Source: Qipengyuania seohaensis (GTDB lineage: Bacteria > Pseudomonadota > Alphaproteobacteria > Sphingomonadales > Sphingomonadaceae). From it: DNA of 64,000 nucleotides. A program made the position numbers and the translations under genes. Location: assembly GCF_002795865.1 (NCBI RefSeq), contig NZ_CP024920.1, positions 310,001 through 374,000 of the forward strand, given 5' to 3'. The notes under the pieces are model-generated. The model ran no database searches. It saw nothing but the letters and a program-made list of their open reading frames with translations, and had not been told where the DNA came from. Below, one piece after another: positions 41,453-49,361 of the stretch. Positions within the stretch are counted from its first letter, which is position 1. Every line of letters begins with the position of its first letter.

Positions 41453-41895
41453 GGGCCCAACGGACGTCCGGTTTCGGGCGTTAAAGGGAAGGATTAGAAC
41501 GGCCGAAATGGGGCGCGAAGCGGTCATTCGTACGAGAAGCAGATGCCATTCTCTGCCCCCGCAGACTTGCTTGTGTTCGGATCCCACGCAGGGACTCGAA
41601 CGTAGCCGTGAATTTGGGACCGTTGCGAAGGATCTCGTAAGAGAAGGTCCCCCACAAGCCGTTGCGCTCGCGCGAAAATCCGATGTTCGCCCCGAGTTCG
41701 CGGCTGGGGGTATCACCCGACTTCAATCGGGCCTCAAATACCCCCACAACGGCCCCGGCTTCAAGCGAACACATACGGACGCTTACGGCTCCAAGCGGAC
41801 CGGCGTGGTAGCTCTTCTGTCAATTTAATCAGTGATTTGGATCGAAAATCCGTACGCATACGGACGCAAGCGAACCCATGCGGACGCTATTTCCT
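41453..41895. other. Right end of element 2: repeats and inverted TACCCCCA sites
   Basis: There is no supportable gene here; two overlapping ~100-codon frames look random. TGGGGGTA (41705-41712) and TACCCCCA (41739-41746) form an inverted pair of the same 8-mer found to the right of each attachment core. AAGCGAAC-A/C-CAT-A/G-CGGACGC occurs twice (41763-41782 and 41868-41887, 18 of 20 bases equal), with a third partial copy CATACGGACGC at 41857-41867. These look like recombinase or excisionase binding sites. Confidence 0.55.
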
Positions 41896-41991
41896 GGTAG
41901 CGGAGGAGGGAAATATAGAGAGCATATAACGTGCTGATTTACCTAATAAACTTTTTGAGTCGTCTTGCAAATACCCCCATCAATACCCCCA
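41896..41991. other. Attachment-like site C (junction of elements 2 and 3)
   Basis: GGTAGCGGAGGAGGGA is at 41896-41911, and TACCCCCA begins at 41972 and 41984. The 74-bp distance and 12-bp repeat spacing match sites A and B exactly. AACCCATGCG to the left is shared with site B. The remaining DNA up to 42103 shows no gene. Confidence 0.65.
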
Positions 41992-42103
41992 AAATCGGAC
42001 AGATGAGATAAAGCGCCTTTGGCAAACGACGACTTGTTATTCGTAGTGACTGGTAAAACGAGCGTCGGCCGTTTTTGGGCCGATCAGAAGGCGAAACGCC
42101 AGG

Positions 42104-42514
42104 TCACGATCCATGCGCCTGATCGGACATCGAGGGCATGTCATGGTCGGGCATGGATGGCATATAGTGGCCCGCATGAGGATCGGGTGTGTTGCTAGGC
42201 TGGGCATTCACCGGCGGGGGAGTGGCCGCAGGGGACGACGCTACTACCGGAGTGCTCGCCGGTCGGTCTGGTTGCCTACCGGCAGTCGCAGCTTCACCCG
42301 ACCGGTTCGTGTTGGCCTCTCCAGCGGGAAAGGCAGCGTTGTCTCTTTCGCCTTCGCCAGCACCTGTGCTCTCGGTCGGCGGGGCCGTATACAGTGGCAA
42401 GGCTTCAGCTTCTGATGAAGTGTCCTGCGTCTGATCACAGGCAGCGAGCCCTAGCCCCAATGCCGCCGCAGCAAGGGGGGCAACAAACGCGTTCCGATTT
42501 GATCTGCGCATCAT
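42104..42514 (-). CDS. Met/His-tailed lipoprotein of the copper region
   Basis: The product is 136 residues from the ATG at 42514 (AGGATAGA upstream; a second ATG follows at once). The signal AAAALGLGLAAC ends in a lipobox. The middle is Ala/Pro/Thr-rich and probably disordered. The last 25 residues, HAGHYMPSMPDHDMPSMSDQ, form a Met/His copper-binding-like tail. It is likely a periplasmic copper buffer attached to the membrane. It lies eight bases downstream of the DUF2231 gene, in the same operon. Confidence 0.65.
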   Translation of the reverse strand: MMRRSNRNAFVAPLAAAALGLGLAACDQTQDTSSEAEALPLYTAPPTESTGAGEGERDNAAFPAGEANTNRSGEAATAGRQPDRPASTPVVASSPAATPPPVNAQPSNTPDPHAGHYMPSMPDHDMPSMSDQAHGS

Positions 42515-42522
42515 TCTATCCT

Positions 42523-43152
42523 TCAAAGCCAGGAGATACCAAGATGATTGGCACCGTGCGCAAGCTCGCCGCCCAGAAATCCCTGCACCAGCACTAGAGC
42601 GGCCATGGCAAAGATTGCGGCGCGAAACGCGGTCCGGCTCGCGGAAGCACGGCTCGCCAGATAGGCCATCGCCAGACCGAGAACCGCGATCAGCATTCCG
42701 TTCCAGCGATGAACCTGCATCGCAGTATCTCCGCCGAACCAGAGACCGGTATGGATCCAACCGAATATGGCCGCCACGACCGCCCCGGCGGCACCGCCAT
42801 AAACAAGTACGCGCACTGCCGACTCTAGGCCTGTGCCCTTCCGTGCGATGACGAATAGCTCGGTGAGAGCGGCCATAAAGAACAAGGCGATCGGAAAGTG
42901 TACGGTGGCGGGATGCAGCGACTTGAGCACACCGACCACGCCCTTGTCGCCTTCGTCTGCATCTTGTCCCTTCGCCCCGTCATGATCAGCAGCCGTGTCG
43001 CCGTGCCCCTGCGCAGCCTGGATATCTTTTGACGCCGCATCGGAGACGACAGCACTGGCCGCTTCGCCATGTTCCTCGTCGCCATGGGCCTGGGCCGGAC
43101 TTATCCAGAGCAGACTGGCGGCCACAATAGCCATGAATTGTATTCGTTTCAT
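42523..43152 (-). CDS. DUF2231 membrane protein with His-rich periplasmic N-terminus
   Basis: The product is 209 residues. A signal peptide (MAIVAASLLWISPAQAHGDEEHGE) leads into a His/Asp-rich linker, then four helices. LKSLHPATVHFPIALFFMAAL is the DUF2231 signature, and a second His-containing helix pair IFGWIHTGLWFGG and AMQVHRWNGMLIAV follows. DUF2231 proteins are heme- or metal-associated membrane proteins of unproven function common in copper loci. The His-rich extension suggests copper. Confidence 0.8.
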   Translation of the reverse strand: MKRIQFMAIVAASLLWISPAQAHGDEEHGEAASAVVSDAASKDIQAAQGHGDTAADHDGAKGQDADEGDKGVVGVLKSLHPATVHFPIALFFMAALTELFVIARKGTGLESAVRVLVYGGAAGAVVAAIFGWIHTGLWFGGDTAMQVHRWNGMLIAVLGLAMAYLASRASASRTAFRAAIFAMAALVLVQGFLGGELAHGANHLGISWL

Positions 43153-43324
43153 TCTCTACGGGCTCCGGTCTTGGCGATGGTCGTGCAACCTATTGTGTCT
43201 GTAATGCTCTGCGAACCTTCATCTCTTGCGGTGATAGAGCGCGGCGATCGTCGACGCGTGAGGGTTCAAATTTTACTCACGAGATGGTCGGACCTCCTGC
43301 CTTGCACCGCGCCCTGGTAAGAGT

Positions 43325-43361
43325 GTGGCCAGGCTCAGGCACAAAGCGAGAGCCCGGCCAC
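43325..43361 (-). terminator. 12-bp hairpin after the His/Met-rich gene
   Basis: GTGGCCAGGCTC and GAGCCCGGCCAC pair over twelve positions with one A-C/G-T type irregularity, 13-base loop. It begins six bases after the stop of the gene at 43368, as expected for its terminator. The T tract is weak. Confidence 0.5.
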
Positions 43362-43367
43362 CGCCTC

Positions 43368-43757
43368 CTAATCGTCTTGCGCCATGTTCTCGTGAGCCGC
43401 CATCTGCTCCATCATGTCATGCATCATCATCATGTGCTGGTGACAGGCCGCCATCATATCGGCGTTGTCCCCCTGCATCATGCCCGCCATGTGTTCCTGC
43501 ATTTTTGCACGATGTTCGGCCATAAGCCTTTGGCGTTCGGCAGGATCGCTCGCCGCGTGGGCCTGCTGCATCAGCGCGCGCATTTCAGCCATCTTCTCGC
43601 GGTGGGCCGTCATGGCCGCCGAATCCTGCATCATATGGCCAGCGTGTGACTGCTGCTGCGCCGCCGCTTGATCCCCGTGGTCATGCTGTTGCCGGGCCAT
43701 TGCCGGGGTGGTTGCCAGGCCGGTGGCGAGCGCGAAAGCTAGAACTGTCAGTTTCAT
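43368..43757 (-). CDS. Periplasmic His/Met-rich protein of the copper regulon
   Basis: The product is 129 residues from the ATG at 43757, with signal peptide MKLTVLAFALATGLATTPAMA. The mature protein is helical and rich in Met, His and Ala: MMQDSAAMTAHREKMAEM, MAEHRAKMQEHMAGMMQ and CHQHMMMMHDMMEQMAAHE. This composition suggests copper/silver binding, similar in idea to Spy/CopK/CopM-type periplasmic metal sponges but not clearly homologous to any. It is preceded by a predicted ECF promoter (43838-43812) and followed by a hairpin. Confidence 0.75.
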   Translation of the reverse strand: MKLTVLAFALATGLATTPAMARQQHDHGDQAAAQQQSHAGHMMQDSAAMTAHREKMAEMRALMQQAHAASDPAERQRLMAEHRAKMQEHMAGMMQGDNADMMAACHQHMMMMHDMMEQMAAHENMAQDD

Positions 43758-43811
43758 GGTCGATTTCCTTTCGTCGGTCTTGCGGTGGATGCTGTGTGCA
43801 GTCATCCTCTT

Positions 43812-43838
43812 TACGCAGCCGCCATCTCTTCCCCTTAA
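43812..43838 (-). promoter_or_regulatory. Predicted ECF-sigma promoter, copy 5
   Basis: On the minus strand TTAAGGG (43838-43832), 16 bases, then CGTA (43815-43812). It differs in one base from the TTGAGGG box of the four other copies, with identical spacing. It lies 55 bp before the start of the His/Met-rich gene. Confidence 0.6.
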
Positions 43839-43980
43839 ACAATCCGCAGCAGCGGTGGGGCTGGTGGGCCGAAGCACGGCCGGTTGCAGCGGTGCTGTTT
43901 TTCGGCCACCTTTTTGAGAGAAGCCGATAACGACGAATGGGGAGTATCATGGTGCCAGCAGAGCCGTCGGAGAAGCAGTC

Positions 43981-44268
43981 GTGAGCACGGTCAATGAGAA
44001 CGGCAGCTGGGATATCCCGGAGCCCGATCATGCCGATCTGGTGCAAATGCGCATTCGCCTCATTACTCTCGAGAACATAGTTCTTGGCCTTTTGTCCGGG
44101 GCGAGCGATGAACAGATCGAACAGATTAGGAAACGTGCGGACATGATCGAACCGCGCCCCGATGCGAGCCGGCACCCGCTTACCGAACTGGCAGCAGGTG
44201 ACATGCGGAAATTTCTCAAACGCGCTGCTCGCATGGCCGAGTCGGAGGGCCGCGAAAATCATGACTGA
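43981..44268 (+). CDS. Hypothetical cytoplasmic protein
   Basis: The product is 95 residues from a GTG start. DLVQMRIRLITLENIVLGLLSGASDEQIEQIRKRADM is an amphipathic helix pair, and the rest is also helical and charged, without signal peptide. No family is recognised. A TTTTTGAGAG sequence lies ~67 bp upstream, resembling the -35 of the copper regulon, but without a CGTA at the right distance. The next gene starts 27 bp on. Confidence 0.55.
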   Translation: MSTVNENGSWDIPEPDHADLVQMRIRLITLENIVLGLLSGASDEQIEQIRKRADMIEPRPDASRHPLTELAAGDMRKFLKRAARMAESEGRENHD

Positions 44269-44295
44269 TCCGGGCTTTGGGGCAGCGAAGGCGCT

Positions 44296-44802
44296 ATGCA
44301 GGAAGTGGAAATCCGGCCGCTTGCTATTTGCTGGCGCAGATTTTTCGGGCGTACCTGCAACATGACCAGAACCCATTGGCTGATCCTTATTTGCGGGAGC
44401 CTGATCGCGTTCGTCTGGGAGATTTTCCAGATGCCATTCTTCGAACCGGGTGATCTCGAACCCTTCGAGCGGACCATTCGCTGCGGCATTGCAAGCCTGG
44501 GCGATGGCGTGATCCTGCTGACAGCTTATAGCCTTGCAGGATTACGTGGCGGGCACGCGTGGCTCTGGCAAGCCGCCAAAATGCCCTATGCGATCTATTT
44601 CGGCTTCGGGCTTGTCGTCGCGATCGCCGTCGAAATGATCGCCACATCGCTTCCGGCAAACAGTTTCCTGAGCTGGCGCTACAGCGAGTTGATGCCGCAA
44701 GAGCCAGTGACGGGACTGGCGCTGATCCCGATCGCGATGTGGACGATCGTGCCCGCGCTAACGATCCTTCTGGTCCGCTTTGCCCGAGCCGAACCTGATT
44801 AA
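44296..44802 (+). CDS. Hypothetical four-helix membrane protein
   Basis: The product is 168 residues if started at 44296 (AAGG in a good position), or 146 if at the ATG 44362 right before the first helix. Four helices are evident: WLILICGSLIAFVWEIF, GVILLTAYSLAGL, YFGFGLVVAIAVEMI and LALIPIAMWTIVPALTILL. A conserved-looking ERTIRCGIASLGD loop lies between. No family is recognised. It converges on the PepSY gene at 44816, with only 13 bp between the stops. Confidence 0.6.
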   Translation: MQEVEIRPLAICWRRFFGRTCNMTRTHWLILICGSLIAFVWEIFQMPFFEPGDLEPFERTIRCGIASLGDGVILLTAYSLAGLRGGHAWLWQAAKMPYAIYFGFGLVVAIAVEMIATSLPANSFLSWRYSELMPQEPVTGLALIPIAMWTIVPALTILLVRFARAEPD

Positions 44803-44815
44803 ACTGGGAGCGGCT

Positions 44816-45565
44816 TCAGGGGGCATTCGGCACATGTTTCGCCCGCCGCCTGATCCTGGGAAACCGGTTGGCAAGCAGGACAAAGCCCGAAACCGCGATG
44901 ATTGTCCCGCCGATCCCGAACAGTAGCAGCCACCAGCTGTTGATGCGGTCGCGCTGCGTCCAGTCCATGATATGCAGCCCCCAGATAAAATCGAACAGAC
45001 GCCAGGTGTCGCTGCGGGCAGCGAGCACCGAGCCGCTCGATGCATCGATGTAGACGCGGGTATTGTCCTCATCGCCATAGGTAATCTGCCACGCGGGGAA
45101 CGGACCCCGGAATTCGGTCCCGACAGCACCTTCGATGAGGCGCGTGGTCGCTATGGTGGTTGGTGGCCCCGTCCAAGCATGGCGAGCGATGGCCTGTGCG
45201 CTCGCGCTCGAAAGAGGCGAAAGGAGAGCGCCGCTGTTCGGGTCGCGGAGCGTGACGCTTCCATCGTCCCGACGGATCTCGGTTACTGTCCTGCCGCCGA
45301 CCGCGCGCGTCGCAAGGGAAACCACCCCCTCCCTGCTATCGAGCCACTCGGGCATGGCAGCATTAGCGGGCAGAACCTCCGGTGCGCGCGAAACGACATG
45401 TTCGGACCGGACCTCTTCGATGTCGAGGAACGACATCAGCGCCCCGGTGGCCATCCATAGAAGCACCTGGACGCCGACAAAGACTGCCAGCCATTTGTGA
45501 AGCTTGCTGCCCAGCACATGCAGACGCAGCTTGAAAGAGCGTGTCGCCAATCGGTGTTCCCCCAA
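44816..45565 (-). CDS. PepSY-associated membrane protein
   Basis: The product is 249 residues. It has an N-terminal helix LHKWLAVFVGVQVLLWMATGALMSF and a periplasmic PepSY-like part with FPAWQITYGDEDNTRVYIDASSGSVLA. HIMDWTQRDRINSWWLLLFGIGGTIIAVSGFVLL is the second membrane region, containing the His seen in this family. These proteins are thought to bind heme or help metal reduction at the inner membrane. It is the last gene of the copA-copB operon, six bases after the NTF2-like gene. Confidence 0.8.
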   Translation of the reverse strand: MGEHRLATRSFKLRLHVLGSKLHKWLAVFVGVQVLLWMATGALMSFLDIEEVRSEHVVSRAPEVLPANAAMPEWLDSREGVVSLATRAVGGRTVTEIRRDDGSVTLRDPNSGALLSPLSSASAQAIARHAWTGPPTTIATTRLIEGAVGTEFRGPFPAWQITYGDEDNTRVYIDASSGSVLAARSDTWRLFDFIWGLHIMDWTQRDRINSWWLLLFGIGGTIIAVSGFVLLANRFPRIRRRAKHVPNAP

Positions 45566-45570
45566 TCAAA

Positions 45571-46131
45571 TCAGTTGTTACGCGGCGCTCGTGACGACGA
45601 ATGGTACTGAACGATCTTCCAGCCATCCGCATCATGGGCAAGCACCGAGGTCGCAACGCCTTCGCGGTCGATCACGCGGCCGTCGGCCAGTTCGATCCGA
45701 TAGGTGTACGATTCGCGGCCATACGCCATATGTCCCATCCGGGTGACTGCGAGCGTCGGTTCGCCGAAGGTGAAGCTGGTTATTGCATCGAGTTCCGGTC
45801 CCAGGTGATGCTCCATGTAATACGTGAAGCTGCCTTCCGCCTTGCCGTTTTCGTAAACGAAGGATTCCTCGGCAAACAGCGCGGCCATGGCCTCTGCATC
45901 GCGCGACGTCAGGGCATCCCGATATGATGTCAGAACCGCCTCGGCTTCCGCAACGTCATCATTCATCGCATCCATATGCTCGGCGTGGTTCATGCCCTGC
46001 TCCGTATGGTCCATCTGCGTCGAAGCCGTAGGGTCCGAGTGCGCGGAATGATCCATGGATTGTGCCAGGGCGGGAGTGCCGCCTGCAGCCAAGGCCAGGG
46101 CGACCGCGCTTAGAGATAGTCTTATCCTCAT
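45571..46131 (-). CDS. Secreted NTF2/SnoaL-like protein with Met/His N-terminus
   Basis: The product is 186 residues. The signal peptide LSAVALALAAGGTPALAQ is followed by a Met/His-rich segment (SMDHSAHSDP, MDHTEQGMNHAEHM) like those in CopA and CopB. A DUF4440/SnoaL-like alpha+beta barrel then runs from about residue 60: YRDALTSRDAEAMAALFAEE to DADGWKIVQYHSSSR. In this operon it probably acts as a periplasmic copper-binding protein; enzymatic activity is unproven. Confidence 0.8.
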   Translation of the reverse strand: MRIRLSLSAVALALAAGGTPALAQSMDHSAHSDPTASTQMDHTEQGMNHAEHMDAMNDDVAEAEAVLTSYRDALTSRDAEAMAALFAEESFVYENGKAEGSFTYYMEHHLGPELDAITSFTFGEPTLAVTRMGHMAYGRESYTYRIELADGRVIDREGVATSVLAHDADGWKIVQYHSSSRAPRNN

Positions 46132-46147
46132 TGTATATTTCCTTCTC

Positions 46148-47464
46148 TTAAAACCAGAATCGCATGCCCACGACGTAATTCGTCACGCTAGGGTCTTCCC
46201 CTGCGGCGCGTGCAAAATCGGCACTCTGACCGATCCGCCACTCCTGGGAGACGCCGACATAGGGCGCGAATTCGCGTGCGAACTCGTAGCGAAGACGCAG
46301 ACCTGCCTCGATCCGGTCGAGGCCAGCGCCAATGCCGAGTTCGGGAATATCCTGAGCCGAAAGAGCGATTTCGGCTCGCGGCTGGAGGATCAGCCGCTGC
46401 GTGATGCGCTGATCAAGCTCGCCCTCGAAGCGCGCGGTTACATCACCCTTGTTCGATACGAACGCTGCAACGTCGACCTCGAACTGGTAGGGAGCAATGC
46501 CCTGTATGCCAATGGCAGCATGGGTGCGCTCGGGTCCTGTTAAATCCTGGCGCACACCTGTCTGTAGGTCGAAAAAGGGAGCGATCGCCCGGCTCCAGAG
46601 TGCCTGGACTTCGGCTCCCTCGACAGGCTCACCGAAGCTGCCTTCGCCCTCGGATTTGAACCAGAACTTGTCGATATCACCACCATAATAGCCCTGGATG
46701 TCCCAAAGATATCCATCCACTCCCTCGCGGGCGCGGTATTCGAGCCGGTCGCCCTGAAACCAGAAGCGCATCCCGCCGTCGGTCTCGCGGACAAGTTCGC
46801 GCCGCGCTTCGTTCATGGCTTCCTCGCCCCAGATCGCGACCGCCGCGCGCGCGGGACCGCTCCCGGCTTCGGGAGGAGGCGGCAGCAGCGGGATATCGTC
46901 GTTCGAGCCCATCTGCATCGCCGAATGGTCCATGCCCTGCATATCCTGCGATCCCGTCTGCCCATGGTTCATCTGGCTGTGATCCATCTGCCCATGGTCC
47001 ATCGACGAGTTGCTGGCTTCCGCCTGACCCATGTCGCCTTGGTTCATCTGCGAATGATCCATCGCGCCTTCGGCAGGCGTGCCATGCGGCATCGAGCCAT
47101 GATCCATTCCTTCATGACTCCCGGGTGTAGTCTCCGGACGGGCAGCGTCCATCGGCATTGCCATGCCCGAATGACCATCCTGAGCGGTCGTCGAACCATG
47201 AGACATAGTCGAATGGTCCATCGTCGAATGATCCATGGCAACTTCAGGCTGGGCCACTGGTTCGCAAGCTCCTTCGGCTACCGGGTGCCCCATCGCGCGA
47301 TGGCGCTGGGCTTCTTCTTCGCACTTTGTCTTGGCGTCAGCCTGCGCCTCGGCGCTCTGCTGCGGCTCCGCGGGCGAATGACCGGCATGCTGCGCCGCAG
47401 CGGGGGAGGCGAGAACTGAGCCGACTGCGATCGATGCGAGCAGGCTGGTAATACGAATCTTCAT
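46148..47464 (-). CDS. copB: Copper resistance protein B (outer membrane)
   Basis: The product is 438 residues. After the signal peptide comes a ~150-residue Met/His-rich region with repeats of MDHS, HGQMDHSQM and GMDHS that binds copper. The C-terminal ~230 residues form the CopB/PcoB beta-barrel domain: RYEFAREFAPYVGVSQEWRIG and a terminal Phe (NYVVGMRFWF), as needed for BAM-dependent insertion. It overlaps copA by four bases. CopB works with CopA in periplasmic copper sequestration or export. Confidence 0.93.
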   Translation of the reverse strand: MKIRITSLLASIAVGSVLASPAAAQHAGHSPAEPQQSAEAQADAKTKCEEEAQRHRAMGHPVAEGACEPVAQPEVAMDHSTMDHSTMSHGSTTAQDGHSGMAMPMDAARPETTPGSHEGMDHGSMPHGTPAEGAMDHSQMNQGDMGQAEASNSSMDHGQMDHSQMNHGQTGSQDMQGMDHSAMQMGSNDDIPLLPPPPEAGSGPARAAVAIWGEEAMNEARRELVRETDGGMRFWFQGDRLEYRAREGVDGYLWDIQGYYGGDIDKFWFKSEGEGSFGEPVEGAEVQALWSRAIAPFFDLQTGVRQDLTGPERTHAAIGIQGIAPYQFEVDVAAFVSNKGDVTARFEGELDQRITQRLILQPRAEIALSAQDIPELGIGAGLDRIEAGLRLRYEFAREFAPYVGVSQEWRIGQSADFARAAGEDPSVTNYVVGMRFWF

Positions 47465-49302
47465 GCTTCGCTCCCATCGGGATTGGCGACAGTGACGATC
47501 TGAAACATCCCGGCATGCATGTGGTAGAGAAGGTGGCAGTGGAAGGCCCAGTCGCCCGGCTCGTCCGCCGTCAGGTCGAACTGCGCGCTGCCGCCCGGCT
47601 GCACGTTAACCGTGTGCTTGAGCGGCTGACGATCGGCAGGTGCGCCGTTAACCAGTTCGAAGAAGTGCCCATGCAAGTGGATCGGGTGCGCCATCATCGT
47701 GTTGTTTATCAATTTGACACGCACGCGTTCGTTATAGGCAAAGCGGATCGGCTCGTCGGAGACGGCGGAGAACTTCTTGCCGTCGAACGACCACATATAG
47801 CGTTCCATGTTCCCGGTGAGATGGATTTCCATCCGCCGCGAGGGAGTCCGCCCCTCCTGATGAGGTGTCAGCGAGCGGAGCTTGCGATAGTCGAGGGTGC
47901 GGTGGGGGACATCGGCAAGGCCGATGCCGGGGTCGCCCATACGGTCGACCGGGTTCATCGAGACCATGTCGAGACCGGGCCCGACCTTCACGTCGGGAGG
48001 CAGGAGCGATGTATCGCGCATCTGCATACCTCCCGCCATGCCAGCCATCTCCGCCGAACCGCCATCCATACCGGACATCCCATCCGCGCCAGCCGCTCCG
48101 CTCGATCCGTGGTCCATTCCGGCCATACCGCCGGCGCCATGATCCATGCCGGTCATACCGGCATCGTTGCTGCCAGCCCCGTGGTCCATACCGCTCATGC
48201 CCATATCAGCCATGGTCAGAAGCGGGGGATCGCGCAGCGGCGGAATGGCCGCGCGCGCGCCAGACGCGCTCGCAAGCGTTGCGATCCCCATTCCGGACCT
48301 ATCCACCGACTCGGCCACCAATGTGTACGCCTGCTGCTCACCCGGCGTCACGACGACGTCGTAGGTCTCCGCGACGCCGATCTGGAACTCGTCCACTTCG
48401 ACCGGCTCGACGTTCTGCCCGTCGGCTTGAACGACGGTCATCGGCAGGCCTGGAATGCGGATATTGAAGAAGGTCATGGCCCCGGCATTGATGAAGCGCA
48501 GCCGCACGCGCTCGCCCGGACGGAAGAGATATTCCAGATTGTCGAGCGGGCCATGACCGTTCAGCAGGTAAGTGTAGGCTGGGGCCGACACATCGCTAAG
48601 GTCGGTCGGCATCATACGCATTCTCGCCCACATCCGGCGATCCTCGCCCGAAAGCGGATAGTCGTCGGTCCAGGTATTCATGTTGTAGTTGAAGTAGCCT
48701 TCGCCCTTCTTGAGCTTGTCGAAAATCGTGTGGGGCGACATTTCGCTGAATTCGCTGAGCACCACGATATATTCGCGGTCCGCCTGGACCGGATCGGGTC
48801 CAGCCGGATCCACCACAATGGCGCCGTAATGCCCGGCCTGTTCCTGCAGGCCGCTATGCGAGTGCCACCAGTAGGTGCCCGACTGGCGCACCGGGAATTC
48901 AGCGGTGAAGGTCTCTCCGGGCTTGACGCCGGGGAAGCTTACACCTGGCACCCCGTCGAGTTCGAATGGCACGAGCAGCCCGTGCCAGTGGATCGAGGTG
49001 TCTTCCTCGAGCTGGTTATGGACGTTCAATCGGACGGTCGTGCCTTCCTTCAAACGCAACAACGGGCCGGGGATCGTGCCGTTGACGGCGATGGCGCCGC
49101 CGCGTCTGTTGCCGGTTGCAAAGGCAGACCGCGCGACAGTGAGGTCGATATTCGGCCCGGATACTTCATCCAGCCCTTTGCGGGCGTTTCCTGCAAGGAT
49201 GTCCGCGCCGCGCGCCCAGGCCGGCATGGCACCGGAGAGACCAAGCAGGCCCAGCCCGCTAGCACTTGTTCCAAGGAATCTTCGGCGATTGAGGGCAGGC
49301 AT
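47461..49302 (-). CDS. copA: Multicopper oxidase, copper resistance protein A
   Basis: The product is 613 residues, with a twin-arginine signal NRRRFLGTSASGLGLLGL. The copper-ligand blocks are all visible: IHWHGLLVP, TYWWHSHSGLQEQAG, HPIHLHGHFFEL and HCHLLYHMHAG. Between domains 2 and 3 lies a Met-rich insert with GMSGMDHG-type repeats, the CopA/PcoA hallmark. It oxidises Cu(I) to less toxic Cu(II) in the periplasm. It heads the operon copA - copB - NTF2-like - PepSY (49302 to 44816) behind an ECF-type promoter. Confidence 0.95.
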   Translation of the reverse strand: MPALNRRRFLGTSASGLGLLGLSGAMPAWARGADILAGNARKGLDEVSGPNIDLTVARSAFATGNRRGGAIAVNGTIPGPLLRLKEGTTVRLNVHNQLEEDTSIHWHGLLVPFELDGVPGVSFPGVKPGETFTAEFPVRQSGTYWWHSHSGLQEQAGHYGAIVVDPAGPDPVQADREYIVVLSEFSEMSPHTIFDKLKKGEGYFNYNMNTWTDDYPLSGEDRRMWARMRMMPTDLSDVSAPAYTYLLNGHGPLDNLEYLFRPGERVRLRFINAGAMTFFNIRIPGLPMTVVQADGQNVEPVEVDEFQIGVAETYDVVVTPGEQQAYTLVAESVDRSGMGIATLASASGARAAIPPLRDPPLLTMADMGMSGMDHGAGSNDAGMTGMDHGAGGMAGMDHGSSGAAGADGMSGMDGGSAEMAGMAGGMQMRDTSLLPPDVKVGPGLDMVSMNPVDRMGDPGIGLADVPHRTLDYRKLRSLTPHQEGRTPSRRMEIHLTGNMERYMWSFDGKKFSAVSDEPIRFAYNERVRVKLINNTMMAHPIHLHGHFFELVNGAPADRQPLKHTVNVQPGGSAQFDLTADEPGDWAFHCHLLYHMHAGMFQIVTVANPDGSEA

Positions 49303-49334
49303 AGGGGGCTCCTGAAAATGCGTATACCGTCACA

Positions 49335-49361
49335 TACGCGGTCAGCTGCCCTACCCCTCAA
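49335..49361 (-). promoter_or_regulatory. Predicted ECF-sigma promoter for copAB, copy 1
   Basis: On the minus strand TTGAGGG (49361-49355), 16 bases, CGTA (49338-49335), 33 bp before the copA ATG. The -35 box overlaps the last codons of the ECF sigma gene. A dyad GCGTAT-N8-ATACGC (49320-49339) overlies the -10 and the expected start site. Confidence 0.75.

Noticed and set aside
41481-41828. Two overlapping ~100-codon frames on opposite strands at the end of element 2
   Set aside because: Both cross the repeat region left of site C and neither shows protein-like features.
43914-43937. TTGAGAG box before the small gene at 43981 as a sixth ECF promoter
   Set aside because: No CGTA at 16 bp; the nearest similar tetramer is CGAA at 13 bp.
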